A stretch of 64,000 nt of DNA from Anaerolineales bacterium (GCA_015075185.1 JABTUW010000001.1:2108001-2172000), one strand, 5' to 3'; positions 16,493 through 25,939 are shown, counted from the first letter of the stretch. The notes: generated from the sequence alone by a model not told the origin. Numbers and translations are program-made.

Positions 16493-18992
16493 TCACTCCA
16501 GGGGAGAAAGTTTTTCGATCATTTGGGCGTACTCGTCGGCCAGAGTTTCAGCCTCCCCTTGAGAAGTCGCTTCAACGCTCACCCGGAAGTAAGGTTGATC
16601 AGGGTCAGGCACAATTAAGACCCATTTATCCCGTGCCAACGTTACTTTGACGCCATTAATCATCTGGGTTTTGTAGCTCTCAAATTTTTCGTTAATGAGA
16701 CGCATTACTCTGGCTTTACCTTCCCAGACACAGGAAACTTTTCTTTCGGCCATGTGATAAGGCGGTAGTTTGGAAACAATATCTCCCAGAGAGACCCTTT
16801 GGGTGGCTAAAAATTCGAGAATTTTGGCCAAGGCCATCATGCCGTCAACGGCGCAATGAAAATCCGGAAAGATAAAATTACCCTTTCCATCGCCAGCCAT
16901 GATAACCTTTTCTGAGCAAGTGGCCATAATCAGCGCCTCAAGGTCAGTTTCGGTTCGAATGACGCGCCCGTGATGGCGGGCCGCAATAGCTTCAAAAATT
17001 GGGTAGATCCATGGGGATGGCAATCGTGCTCCCTGGGGCATCACGTAGCGCCAGTTCAACCATCGTCGCACAGGCTGTTGTTCCGGCCAGCAAATAGCCT
17101 CGATCATCCACCAAAAATAAGCGTTCGCCGCCGGGGTTGAGGCGCGCGCCCAATTGCGTGCCCAGGGCGGTCGTAATAATCTGCATTTGCTTCAAAGCAT
17201 TCTGAAATTGAGCCGGATTGAGGGAGAAATTCGTTTTTTCAACATTGGCATTGAGTGAGACGACATTACAATTTAATTTATCAAGAATGGCGGGCAGGGT
17301 GCTGGCGACCGGCCCGTCGGCAAAGTCAACCACTAAATCGAAGGCAGCATCTTGAATAGCTTTGGTATTGAGGTGTTTGAGAAAATCTTCAATATAACGC
17401 TCTTTGACTTGCTGGGCATACTCAATACTGCCAATGTCGTCCAGATACACTCGCCTGAAATCTTCCCGAAAAAAAACTCGCTCAACGTCTCGCTCTTTAT
17501 TCTTGTTGAGATTCAGTCCCTGACTGTCCATAAAATGAATATCAACCACGCGCTCGTCAAAAGGTGACAGACGCACATGCACGCCGCCTTCGGCTCCACA
17601 GATTTTGGTGTAATAGCGCGCCACAGGCAGCGGCTGCGACCCCAAATCCCATACGTTGACCCCGGCAGAAGGTAGGCCAGAAATGATCGCTCGCTTGATC
17701 ATGCGTGGGCTGCGGTGCATGTCACGGTTGATGGTGACAATGGAACCTTTGGCCAGAGTGGCGCCAAAGGCTGCCCCTAACTTGGCGCTAAACTCCGGGG
17801 TCAGGTCAATATTGACGACGCCGGTGACGCCATGTCGCCCAAACAGGACACGTCGCCCTTGCGACCCCCAAATAATGCTGCTGTTGACCGTTGCCCCCGG
17901 CTCCACCTCTTTGCCAGGCCAAATTTTGACTCCCGAATGGATGACCGCGCTTTCGCCGACAATCGTGCCATCGCCAATGACGGTCCCTTCAAAAACAGTG
18001 GCATTGGCCTTGAGACTACACTGTCTCAAGATCACCGCGCCGTTGATCTGAGCGCGCTCGCCAATATAACAGTTGCGCCACAATACGGATCGCTCTATCT
18101 GGGCCTCATTATCTACCACCGTGTAATCGCGGATAACCGCCGGCCCTCGAATAATAGCGCCTCTTTTGATCTGCACAGATTGGCCCAGGTAAATAGGGCC
18201 TTCCAGGCGAGCACTGGGGGCAATTTCGACGTCTTGTCCGGCCCAGATGCCATTGCCCAGATAATGCCCCAGGTCCAACCCTTCGACGCGCCCCTCCAGG
18301 GCGTCGGCATTGGCGCGCATGTATTCAGGGATGTTGCCGATATCGCACCAATAGCCCTCTCCAATGTAACCGTACAGGGGATGACCCTGCTCGTGCAGCA
18401 GGGGAAACAGGTCGTTAGCGAAATCGAAGCTGGTATTTGGCTCGAAAAAGTCCAATACCTCGGGCTCTAAAACGTAAATGCCGGTGTTAATGTAATCCGA
18501 CATCACCGATCCCCGGTTGGGCTTCTCCTGAAAGCGAACGATTTGGCCATCGTTGGCCAGGATAATGACTCCATAATCAATCGGATTGGGTAGATTATAC
18601 AGGGCCAGGGTGGCCAGAGTGCCCTTACTTTTGTGATAGGCAACTAACTTATCTAGATTAAAGTTGGTCAGGGCATCACCACTAATGACCAGAAAGGTGT
18701 CATCAAGAAATTCCTGGGCGTTTTTAACACTGCCGGCTGTGCCGAGCGGGGTCTCTTCCACCGAATAACGGATGTGCATGCCCAGGCTGGAACCATCGCC
18801 AAAGTAATCTTGAATCATATCGGCCAGATACTGCACCGTAATAATGACTTCGGTGATGTTATACCGTTTGAGTAGGTCAAGAATGTGGCTCATGGCTGGC
18901 TTGTTAACGATGGGAACCATGGGCTTAGGACGCTCAATTGTAAGGGGACGCAGTCTTGACCCCGACCCACCGGCCATGACCACTGCTCTCAT
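16493..18992 (-). CDS. Bifunctional-type sugar-nucleotide pyrophosphorylase/phosphomannomutase, one apparent frameshift
   Basis: Joined, about 832 residues. Residues 1-235 are a nucleotidyltransferase ([21 protein letters not shown]). Left-handed beta-helix hexapeptide repeats follow (to about 370), then a phosphohexomutase-type part that has [14 protein letters not shown] in place of the usual active-site Ser motif. This matches the Chloroflexi/cyanobacterial proteins annotated as mannose-1-phosphate guanylyltransferase/phosphomannomutase; substrate is inferred and mutase activity is doubtful. The frame shifts at a run of four G on the plus strand (17013-17016); removing one base gives a continuous product through [17 protein letters not shown]. 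Assembly error is likely. Confidence 0.85.
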
Positions 18993-19241
18993 ATCAATCT
19001 CCTCAAAAGTGTGTCATTACAGTAAGAAGCCTCTGCATAACTATCATACCATAAACTAAGGCAACCGTAAACAACTTTAGTGATTGGCTTTTTAAAAACC
19101 AAGGGGCCTACAGCTTACTGCATGGATTGCGAATTTGCTGATCAAAAGGTAATGGATTGTATTTTCTTGAGCGTTGAGTTTGCGTAGGGTTAGCAGAAGG
19201 TTGGCATTGTGGATACGTCAAGTTAAATTCCGTACTTGAAG

Positions 19242-19326
19242 TATAATAAAGGCGTCAATCGAAAGAATTGACACTCTCTTCTCCTCCTTTTGAAAGAGCC
19301 GGGTATGAGCAGCCCGGCTTTTTCGA
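19242..19326 (+). ncRNA. Candidate small RNA with an anti-Shine-Dalgarno loop
   Basis: The 454-bp gap between divergent genes (18993-19446) has no ORF. It contains TATAAT (19242-19247), a hairpin GTCAAT/ATTGAC (19254-19273), an unpaired pyrimidine stretch CTCTTCTCCTCCTTTT (about 19275-19291), and a strong terminator AGCCGGG/CCCGGCT with TTTTT (about 19296-19321). The order hairpin, single-stranded CTCCTCC, terminator is typical of bacterial sRNAs that pair with ribosome binding sites. The predicted transcript is 70-80 nt. No good -35 box was seen, so the promoter is weakly supported. Confidence 0.5.
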
Positions 19327-19446
19327 TTCTTTTGACATTTGACGAAACTGCCTACCTTGTCTATACTTCCCTCTCCCCTAATTTTAGCTAAGATGCCCTA
19401 AAGATTTCCCAGATCTTTAGAGTCTCAAAACCAATGGTGGCAGCCT

Positions 19447-19956
19447 ATGACCGTATCCCGTGATAACTCTAAAATGGTGTATGAGGGTATCAAAGCGGCC
19501 GGGATTCGCTACATTTCGGCCCTACCGGAGACTTGGCTGGTTTACCTCTTGCAGTTGGCCGAAGATGACCCTGAGATGACCTTGGTTGAAGTAGCCAAGG
19601 AAGAGGAAGCTATCGGCATCGCTGCCGGCGCTTACTTTGCCGGTAAGCCTAACGCTCTGCTGATGCAAAATCACGGCTTTCTGGCCAGCATTAATGGTAT
19701 TGTCTCGCTGGCCCTACTCTATCGCATCCCTCTGCTGATGCTGATTGCTCATCGCGGCCACATCGGCGAGCCGTACCCCTGGCACACCCAGGGCGGCATC
19801 CTGACCGAGCCGGTGCTGCGCGGCCTGGGCCTGCCCTTTGATTCCATTCGCGACCCCTATAAAGCGGCCAAACAGATCCGCGAAGCACAAACTTTTGCCC
19901 TCAGTTCACTTTCTCCGGTGGCGTTGCTGTTGACTCGAGATTTAATGGAGGATTAG
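19447..19956 (+). CDS. ThDP-dependent decarboxylase alpha subunit, sulfopyruvate/phosphonopyruvate decarboxylase type
   Basis: 169 residues, matching the N-terminal pyrimidine-binding half of ThDP decarboxylases that is a separate subunit in sulfopyruvate decarboxylase (ComD). The Glu that activates the cofactor is probably in VAKEEEAIGIAAGAYFAG. The partner subunit begins two bases after the stop codon. In methanogens ComDE makes sulfoacetaldehyde for coenzyme M; related enzymes act on phosphonopyruvate or other 2-oxoacids, so the substrate is open. The next gene is a cyclase-family hydrolase. This half alone cannot be active. Confidence 0.78.
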   Translation: MTVSRDNSKMVYEGIKAAGIRYISALPETWLVYLLQLAEDDPEMTLVEVAKEEEAIGIAAGAYFAGKPNALLMQNHGFLASINGIVSLALLYRIPLLMLIAHRGHIGEPYPWHTQGGILTEPVLRGLGLPFDSIRDPYKAAKQIREAQTFALSSLSPVALLLTRDLMED

Positions 19957-19958
19957 CC

Positions 19959-20567
19959 ATGAAACGCGCCGATTGCATTAAGGCCCTCTACCCTGAACTG
20001 CACGATCGCCTGGTGGTGACCATCATGGGTGCGTGCGCTCAGGAGTTATACGATTTGGGCCACTGCGATAACTTCTTTTACCTGGAGCATGCGATGGGCC
20101 TGGCTTCGTCCATCGGCCTGGGGCTGGCTATGAACCTGCCGGATGAAAAGGTGGTGGTGCTGGATGGTGACGGCTCGGTGCTGATGAATCTGGGGGGACT
20201 GGCCACTCTGGCTCGCTACCAGCCGCCCAACCTGACCCACATCATCTTTGATAATGGCAGCCTTCTCTCCACTGGCGGTTTTGCCTCCCATACCACCTCC
20301 GGCATTGTTGACCTGGCCACGATTGCCAGGGGCGCGGGCTGCCCCAACGTATCCTTTGTCACCGAAATTTACCAATTTCTGGAAGCTGCCGCCGGCGCCT
20401 TTGAAAGCAGCGGGATGGCGACCATCGTGGCCAAAGTGGAAGCGGTTGGCCCCGATCACTATGGGATGGATTTGAAACTGCCGGAAAATGCCTTCCGCTT
20501 TGAACGCTACATTAAAGAACGCCAGCAGGCGAAGCAACAAGTAGCAGGCCGCGAAGCTGCCAGATAG
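19959..20567 (+). CDS. ThDP-dependent decarboxylase beta subunit, sulfopyruvate/phosphonopyruvate decarboxylase type
   Basis: 202 residues, the diphosphate-binding half. The ThDP motif GDGSVLMNLG, continuing to HIIFDN, is complete and supplies the Mg-ThDP site. It follows the alpha subunit by two bases, so the proteins are made together. The C-terminal ~20 residues are Gln/Ala-rich and variable. As with the alpha subunit, substrate is undetermined between sulfopyruvate, phosphonopyruvate and similar 2-oxoacids. Confidence 0.8.
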   Translation: MKRADCIKALYPELHDRLVVTIMGACAQELYDLGHCDNFFYLEHAMGLASSIGLGLAMNLPDEKVVVLDGDGSVLMNLGGLATLARYQPPNLTHIIFDNGSLLSTGGFASHTTSGIVDLATIARGAGCPNVSFVTEIYQFLEAAAGAFESSGMATIVAKVEAVGPDHYGMDLKLPENAFRFERYIKERQQAKQQVAGREAAR

Positions 20568-20611
20568 CAATTCACTACAGTAGACAAACCTAGTTTCAAG
20601 GGAGAAAAACC

Positions 20612-21391
20612 ATGTCATCTATTGCTGATTTGTTGGCCGATTTAGCTGCGGGCAAGATTAAAGTGGTTGATTTGACCCAACCCCTTGGGCCAACCACGCC
20701 GGTTATTGACCTGCCCCCGATTTTCGCCCCCTCACCGGGACTGACCATCACGGAGATTTCCCGGTACAACGACCGGGGGCCAGCATGGTACTGGAACACG
20801 CTGAACCTGGGCGAGCATACTGGCACCCACTTCGACGCGCCCGTGCATTGGGTGACCGGTAAAGATTTGCCCAACAATACCACCGATACGCTCGACCCCC
20901 GTACTTTCATTGGTCCAGCCTGTGTGATTGATGTGCGGGCCGAGGTGGCCCAAGACCCCGATTTTCTGCTCTCGATTGAGGGCGTCAAAGCCTGGGAAGC
21001 TGCGCATGGCCAGATTCCGGCAGGCGCGTGGGTGCTGCTGTTCACGGGGTGGGCCAGCCGGGGGAATGACAAGGTCGCTTTCCTGAATGCTGACGCTGAG
21101 GGTCCCCATACCCCCGGCTTTCACCAAACCACTTCCGAATTCCTGGCCAGGGAACGCGACGTGCTGGGTGTCGGCGTGGAAACAATTGGCACCGACGCCG
21201 GCCAGGCGGGCAAGTTCAACCCGCCCTTCCCTAACCACGGTATTATGCATGGCGCGGGCAAGTATGGTCTGGCCAGCCTATGCAATCTCGATCAACTACC
21301 CCCCACCGGCGCGATGATTATCGCCGCCCCGCTCAAAATTGTAGATGGTTCCGGCAGCCCGCTGCGGGTGCTGGCCCTGACCCCGGCGTAA
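20612..21391 (+). CDS. Cyclase-family hydrolase (kynurenine formamidase-like)
   Basis: 259 residues. The metal-binding signature HTGTHFDAP is at about residues 71-79, preceded by DLTQPLGPTTPV as in the cyclase/KynB family. Members hydrolyse N-formylkynurenine, isatin or cyclic amides and use Zn or Mn. GGGAGAAAAACC precedes the ATG. It lies 45 bp behind the ThDP decarboxylase pair on the same strand, so it may act in the same pathway; tryptophan degradation is not otherwise suggested here. Confidence 0.8.
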   Translation: MSSIADLLADLAAGKIKVVDLTQPLGPTTPVIDLPPIFAPSPGLTITEISRYNDRGPAWYWNTLNLGEHTGTHFDAPVHWVTGKDLPNNTTDTLDPRTFIGPACVIDVRAEVAQDPDFLLSIEGVKAWEAAHGQIPAGAWVLLFTGWASRGNDKVAFLNADAEGPHTPGFHQTTSEFLARERDVLGVGVETIGTDAGQAGKFNPPFPNHGIMHGAGKYGLASLCNLDQLPPTGAMIIAAPLKIVDGSGSPLRVLALTPA

Positions 21392-21394
21392 AAA

Positions 21395-21479
21395 TGGAGG
21401 AGTGGAAGACTGGAAGGTTGGAAAAAACTGGCTTTCCCTTCTTCCAGCCTTCCCACATACTTGTGACCATTCTTCCACA
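21395..21479. repeat. Octamer repeat hairpin (TGGAAGRN class)
   Basis: TGGA recurs every 8 bp at 21395, 21403, 21411 and 21419; TTCC recurs every 8 bp at 21434, 21442 and 21450 in the opposite arm. The arms can pair. The element begins four bases after the cyclase stop and runs to the likely start of the glycosylase gene. Confidence 0.75.
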
Positions 21480-22077
21480 AGATTTCTATGCTCGGCCCAC
21501 GCTGACCGTAGCCCGCGAACTATTAGGCCAGCGCCTGGTCCGTGAGCTGGACGGCCAGCGGTTGAGCGGCCTTATCGTCGAAACCGAAGCCTATATTGGC
21601 CCCAACGACAGCGCCAGCCATGCTTATGCCAAACGCAATTCCGGTCGGGCCAGGGTGATGTTTGGCCCGCCCGGCCGCACCTATGTTTATTTTATCTACG
21701 GCATGCATTTCATGCTCAACATTGTGACCGAGGTGGAAGGTTTCCCCGCGGCGGTGCTCATCAGGGCTGTCGAACCCCAGGAGAGTGTTGATCTCATGCA
21801 AACCAATCGTTTCCCCTCTCCTCGCCTCCTCGCCTCCTCGATGCCTCAACTCACCAACGGTCCAGCCAAATTGTGTCAAGCTCTACGCATAGATAAAAAG
21901 TTAAACAACTGGGACTTGACTCAGGGCCAGGCTCTCTGGCTCGAAACCGCCCTGGCTGTCCCCGCCGACACCGTTGCCACCGGCCCGCGCGTTGGCATTG
22001 ACTACGCCCAGCCCGAAGACCGCGCCGCTCCCTGGCGCTTCTGGCTGCGGGACAATCCTTTTGTGTCAAAACGTTGA
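21463..22077 (+). CDS. 3-methyladenine DNA glycosylase, AAG/MPG family
   Basis: 204 residues from GTG 21463. The frame is open upstream, but that part overlaps the cyclase gene and translates the octamer hairpin; family proteins begin near LPQDFYARPTLTVARELLG. The catalytic Glu is in ETEAYIGPNDSASHA, with further family blocks GRTYVYFIYGMHFMLN and AVLIRAVEP. It excises alkylated purines in base excision repair. A Ser/Leu/Arg-rich insert after FPSPRLLA may be locally expanded. The GTG start lacks a strong ribosome binding site, so the start is the least certain point. Confidence 0.9.
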   Translation: MTILPQDFYARPTLTVARELLGQRLVRELDGQRLSGLIVETEAYIGPNDSASHAYAKRNSGRARVMFGPPGRTYVYFIYGMHFMLNIVTEVEGFPAAVLIRAVEPQESVDLMQTNRFPSPRLLASSMPQLTNGPAKLCQALRIDKKLNNWDLTQGQALWLETALAVPADTVATGPRVGIDYAQPEDRAAPWRFWLRDNPFVSKR

Positions 22078-22118
22078 TTGTTGAGACACATTACGGGCGG
22101 CGCTGGTGCAATTAAAAT

Positions 22119-22175
22119 GGGTGAAACGTGATGTCGCCCTTCTCAAATTCATTACGTTTCACGTTTTACGTTTTC
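22119..22175. repeat. Heptamer repeat hairpin (GTGAAAC class)
   Basis: Two left units (GTGAAAC, GTGATGT from 22121) face three right units of consensus WTYACGT at 22151-22171. Same family as the arrays after nosZ (41535) and before queA (58161). Confidence 0.7.
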
Positions 22176-22185
22176 TTCCCCACTT

Positions 22186-22195
22186 GTGTTATAAT
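22186..22195 (+). promoter_or_regulatory. Extended -10 promoter
   Basis: TGTTATAAT combines a TG one base before a perfect TATAAT (22190-22195). No consensus -35 is visible, as is usual for extended -10 promoters. The predicted start is about 22202, before the small membrane protein gene. Confidence 0.6.
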
Positions 22196-22225
22196 CCGCC
22201 CCATCAACCATAGGAGGAACACGCA

Positions 22226-22402
22226 ATGCTCGACTCAGATGATCTGCCCATCCTGCCAATTGGCCTGGCCATTGGTGTGGTGGTCATCCTGGTAGTGCTC
22301 ATCACGCTGGGGCTGTTATGCAGCCTGCTGTCCATACTGGGCAATCAGCAGACCATCCCCACGGGGTTGATCGGTTTGGCCCTGACCGGTTTCGGCAGTT
22401 AG
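22226..22402 (+). CDS. Small hydrophobic membrane protein
   Basis: 58 residues. An ideal ribosome binding site (AGGAGG at 22212-22217) and a TATAAT promoter upstream support expression. After an acidic N-terminus (MLDSDDLP) the protein is almost entirely hydrophobic, with one long segment (about 9-38) and a weaker second (about 45-57). No family is recognised. It precedes the secreted hydrolase gene by ~110 bp. Confidence 0.6.
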   Translation: MLDSDDLPILPIGLAIGVVVILVVLITLGLLCSLLSILGNQQTIPTGLIGLALTGFGS

Positions 22403-22511
22403 AAGTGGAAGTAAAAGTTTAACTGCTAAATGACGATGATAAAACCGGGGAAATGAGTTGGAATCCTGACCAACATCTATGAGAAGATTTATTTCCTTGA
22501 AAGGATCAACG

Positions 22512-24680
22512 ATGCAGCGGAGCCCCTCTAATCCCGGCCGGTGGACAACGTTCGCGGTGGTACTGTTTACTCTGCTAAGTGTGATCAGCATCGGCGTGAT
22601 TCCCTCGGCGACCCTCGCCCAGACCAGTCCTCTCCAGTTGACGCCCACCCCAACACCGACTCCTGCCCCCGGCAGCGCCCTCACCGATCCCACAGGGGAA
22701 CTTGCTGCCGAGGTGCAAAGACTTACGGCTATCGTTGAAAGCCTCCAGGCTGAAATCGAAAATTTAAAAGCGGAAGTACAAAAGCTAAAATCCCAAATTC
22801 CTAATTCTCGATCATCAGCCTCCAACCCTACGCTCAAAATTCTGGCCGAACTCGGCGGCCAGCCCTGCCCCGACAGCGATTTCACCTGTGTCACTCTGAC
22901 TGTGCCCGCAGACCACTTTGATCCGGCTAACCGTCAGACCCTTGACGTGGTCTTTGGCGTCTTGCCCGCGACCGGCGAGCGCAAAGGAATGTTTGTCATC
23001 GCCACCGGTGGGCCGGGCGCCGCCGGTCTGGCCTCCGCCGACGCCTATACTTCGGCCTTTGACCCCTCGATCCCGGAGCACTTTGACCTTGTTTTCTTCG
23101 ACCAGCGGGGTGCCGGGCAATCGGGCGGGCTGCAATGCCCGGCGGCCGCCGCTGCCTACTACGAAACCGAAATCGAGACCAAGACGCCCCAGGGCGAAGC
23201 CGTTGCTGCCGCTGCCGCTCAGGAATTCAGCGAAGCATGTCTGGCCGAACTCGACTCTACGGATCTCTTACCCTACCTGGGCACGCGCCAGGCCGTCGAA
23301 GACCTGGAACTGTTCCGCCAGGCTATGGGCGATGACAAATTCTGGCTGTACGGCGAGAGCTACGGCACTCAGTTTGCCCAAACCTATGCCGCCGCCCATC
23401 CAGAGCAATTGGCCGGCCTCATTCTCGACGGCACGGTAGACTTGACCCTGACCGGCTTTGAATATTACGAAGAGTGGGCGCGGGCCTTTAATGATGTGTT
23501 GGTGATGACTCTCGAAGCCTGCAATACCGACGAGGAGTGCGCCGACGATATGGGCCAGGATGCCTTGAAAGTTTATGACGGCCTGGCGGCGCAACTGGCC
23601 AAAAGCCCGCGCCCCTTTACCTTCCCTCTGCCTTCCGGCGGCGCTGCCGAGCGCGAATTCAGTCTGGCCGACCTGGAAGTGGCTGTCTCCAATTACCTCT
23701 ACTCGGAAGCTTCGCGCTTGCTGTTACAGCGGGCGCTGGCGGCTGCCGCCAGTCAGGATGATCTGGTTCCGCTGGCCCGGCTGCTCTACGACTCGCTGAG
23801 TCTGGACCCCGAAACGCTGGAGGCGATACCCGACCCCACTTATTCTGATGCCGTTTATTATGGGGTGGAGTGTCTTGATTACGCCGTCCCCGGCGATAGC
23901 AGCGCCGAACGGGCCGAAACCTACCTGCGGGCCGGTGATCCCACAGATACCGCCGTCCCTCGCCTGAGCAGCATCTTTTATGGCGACCTGCCTTGCGCCT
24001 TCTGGCCCACCACCCCGGCGGCGGGCCCACGTCCGGCCCCGTTGACTGCCGAGAACATTCCCACGCTCGTCCTCGGCGCTACCGCCGACCCGGCCACTCC
24101 GCTGGAGAATGGCCAACGGGTCTTCAGTCGCCTGGCTAATGGCTATCTTATTACCACCGAGGGCGGCGCCCACGTTACTTTTGGCTGGGGCAACGCCTGT
24201 CCGGACGATCTTGTCACTGCGTTCTTGGTCGAAGGCAAGATGCCGGAACAGCGCGAAACTACCTGCGACGGGGTCGTCGCCGAGGCTTATGTGCCGCTCC
24301 CCCCGGTGGATGCCAGCGCCTTTGCTGACCCCCTGGAAGCTTTGCTCTCTGCCGATACCGAGATCAATCACTTGCCGGAATATTACTATTGGGATACGGT
24401 AACGCCGACCTCGGTTGGCTGCCCACGCGGCGGGACATTGGCCTTCTCAGCCGGAGATACGGGCGACAAGTTTAAGCTAACCAACTGTGCCTTCTCGGCT
24501 GGTTTTGCCATGACCGGAGTCGGCCTATACTCGTATGATCTCGGCAGCTTTACCCTGGATGTCGCCGTCACTGGCCCGGCAGGCGTCACCGGCAACCTGC
24601 TTTACGAGCGCAATGAGAACGGGGCCATTAAAGTAACAGGGGATTATGCCGGGGAGCTGGTTGATTTGTCGGAGGAGTAG
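22512..24680 (+). CDS. Secreted alpha/beta hydrolase, tripeptidyl-aminopeptidase (S33)-like
   Basis: 722 residues from ATG 22512; an ATG 33 bases earlier is possible, but GAAAGGATC lies before the second. A Sec signal (ending near ATLAQ) is followed by a Thr/Pro linker and a coiled coil (LQAEIENLKAEVQKLK). The hydrolase domain shows GGPGAAG, FFDQRGAGQS and the nucleophile motif YGESYGTQ (Ser near residue 283), and ends with a TAP-like C-terminal block containing GATADPATP and the likely catalytic His in GGAHVTFG. A ~100-residue beta-rich tail follows. Probably an extracytoplasmic peptidase or esterase. The stop codon lies in a heptamer array. Confidence 0.82.
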   Translation: MQRSPSNPGRWTTFAVVLFTLLSVISIGVIPSATLAQTSPLQLTPTPTPTPAPGSALTDPTGELAAEVQRLTAIVESLQAEIENLKAEVQKLKSQIPNSRSSASNPTLKILAELGGQPCPDSDFTCVTLTVPADHFDPANRQTLDVVFGVLPATGERKGMFVIATGGPGAAGLASADAYTSAFDPSIPEHFDLVFFDQRGAGQSGGLQCPAAAAAYYETEIETKTPQGEAVAAAAAQEFSEACLAELDSTDLLPYLGTRQAVEDLELFRQAMGDDKFWLYGESYGTQFAQTYAAAHPEQLAGLILDGTVDLTLTGFEYYEEWARAFNDVLVMTLEACNTDEECADDMGQDALKVYDGLAAQLAKSPRPFTFPLPSGGAAEREFSLADLEVAVSNYLYSEASRLLLQRALAAAASQDDLVPLARLLYDSLSLDPETLEAIPDPTYSDAVYYGVECLDYAVPGDSSAERAETYLRAGDPTDTAVPRLSSIFYGDLPCAFWPTTPAAGPRPAPLTAENIPTLVLGATADPATPLENGQRVFSRLANGYLITTEGGAHVTFGWGNACPDDLVTAFLVEGKMPEQRETTCDGVVAEAYVPLPPVDASAFADPLEALLSADTEINHLPEYYYWDTVTPTSVGCPRGGTLAFSAGDTGDKFKLTNCAFSAGFAMTGVGLYSYDLGSFTLDVAVTGPAGVTGNLLYERNENGAIKVTGDYAGELVDLSEE

Positions 24681-24697
24681 TTAGTAGACAGTCACTG
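24677..24697. repeat. Three heptamers (GTAGACA class) carrying the hydrolase stop codon
   Basis: Three 7-bp units beginning with GT at 24677, 24684 and 24691. The TAG stop (24678-24680) is part of the first unit. Confidence 0.6.
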
Positions 24698-24700
24698 TAA

Positions 24701-24847
24701 TTAAATTAAGGAGCATCCCGAGTAGGTGAGCGAAGCGAAACTGTATCGAGGGGTGCGACAGAGTTGTATAGAACTTGCCAAGCCGCACCCTTCGATACGC
24801 GCTACACTCCGTTTCGCGCTACTCAGGGTGCTTTCCGCTTAACTTAA
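24701..24847. repeat. Long imperfect inverted repeat (CACCCTTCGATAC type)
   Basis: The arms 24701-24757 and 24784-24847 are complementary with a few mismatches; the core arms include TATCGAGGGGTGCG and CGCACCCTTCGATACGC, and GAAGCGAAAC faces GTTTCGCGC. It lies between two convergent genes. Palindromes built on ACCCTTCGA and TCAGGGTG are widely dispersed in bacterial genomes. Confidence 0.8.
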
Positions 24848-24880
24848 TCATATTGCGTAGCCAGTACCTGGATTTTCTGA

Positions 24881-25939
24881 CTACTGCTTCAACCCGTACC
24901 GTTTAATCGCCTCATCCAAAATGCGGTTCACTAACTCTTCGTAACTCCAGCCATAGGCCGTCGCTTCAAGGCAGAGGTCAGAGTAGCCGGGATTCAGGCC
25001 GGGCAGGGGGTTCACTTCCAGGATGTAAGGCTGGTCGTTATCGCTGGCGTCAAGCCGGAAGTCTACCCGAGCCACATCGCAGCAGCCAATCACGCGGAAA
25101 GTAGCGGCTGTATACCAGTTCAAATCCTCAACCTGAGTCTCGCTGAGTGGGGCTGGGCAGAAATAGTGAAATTCGTGAGCCAACTCCACCTTCATCCGGC
25201 TGGTATAAAGGCCGGCCTCTTCCTCCGGATATTCAGCCATATTGACCTCCAGCGGCGGCAGAAAATCTAACCCGCGCAAGATGCGGGGCGCCGCTTCGTC
25301 TTCAGGCACGCGCCGGGCTACCGGACCGGTCAGATTGCCGACAACGCCGACGGTTACTTCGCGGCCTTCAATATAATGCTCAACCAGCGCCGGTTGATTA
25401 TACCGCTCAAAAATGCGCGGGAGTCGAGACCGCAGTTGGGCCTCATCCTGCACTATGGACTCGGCGCTGACCCCCATGCCGGTGCCTTCCCGGCTGGGCT
25501 TGACAAACAAGGGGAACTTCAAATCCGGGTCGAGCGGCTCGTTGACTCGCTCAATGGTCTGGAAAGGCGGGGTCGGCAGGCCGTGATAGGTCAGCACTCG
25601 CTTGGTCATGGGCTTATCCAGGGCCAGGGCCAGGGTCAGGACGCGCGAGCCGGTGTAAGGGATCTGCAGCATCTCCAGCATAGCCGGGACCTGCGCCTCG
25701 CGACCATCGCCAAAGTGCCCCTCGCAGATATTGAAACAAATATCGGGCTTGACCTGGCGCAAATTGTCGTAAAGGGTCACATCCCCTTCCAAAAAAGTGA
25801 CGTCATGCCCCCGGCTGGCCAGGGCACTGCTAATCGCTTCGACGGTCTCCTCCGAGTCCAGGTCATCCCAGTAGTCAGGCGACATGCTGGGCCAGGTCGG
25901 CGCATTCTTTTTTAAGTTGGCTAACAGGGCAACGCGCAT
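24881..25939 (-). CDS. D-alanine--D-alanine ligase-like ATP-grasp enzyme
   Basis: 352 residues. ATP-grasp features include the ATP-binding FPLFVKPSREGTGMGVS segment and the metal-binding ILEVNPLPGLNP near the C-terminus, with VARVDFRLD between. The N-terminal DICFNICEGHFGDGREAQVPAMLEML block resembles Ddl. This divergent subfamily is common in Chloroflexi, and it could ligate other amino acids or small carboxylates, so the peptidoglycan role is not assured. It stands alone between convergent and divergent neighbours. Confidence 0.82.
   Translation of the reverse strand: MRVALLANLKKNAPTWPSMSPDYWDDLDSEETVEAISSALASRGHDVTFLEGDVTLYDNLRQVKPDICFNICEGHFGDGREAQVPAMLEMLQIPYTGSRVLTLALALDKPMTKRVLTYHGLPTPPFQTIERVNEPLDPDLKFPLFVKPSREGTGMGVSAESIVQDEAQLRSRLPRIFERYNQPALVEHYIEGREVTVGVVGNLTGPVARRVPEDEAAPRILRGLDFLPPLEVNMAEYPEEEAGLYTSRMKVELAHEFHYFCPAPLSETQVEDLNWYTAATFRVIGCCDVARVDFRLDASDNDQPYILEVNPLPGLNPGYSDLCLEATAYGWSYEELVNRILDEAIKRYGLKQ

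Noticed and set aside
20046..20618. 190-codon minus-strand frame opposite the ThDP decarboxylase beta gene, and similar long antisense frames at 10181-10708 and 23724-24371
   Set aside because: GC-rich codon bias opens antisense frames; the sense proteins carry the recognisable motifs.
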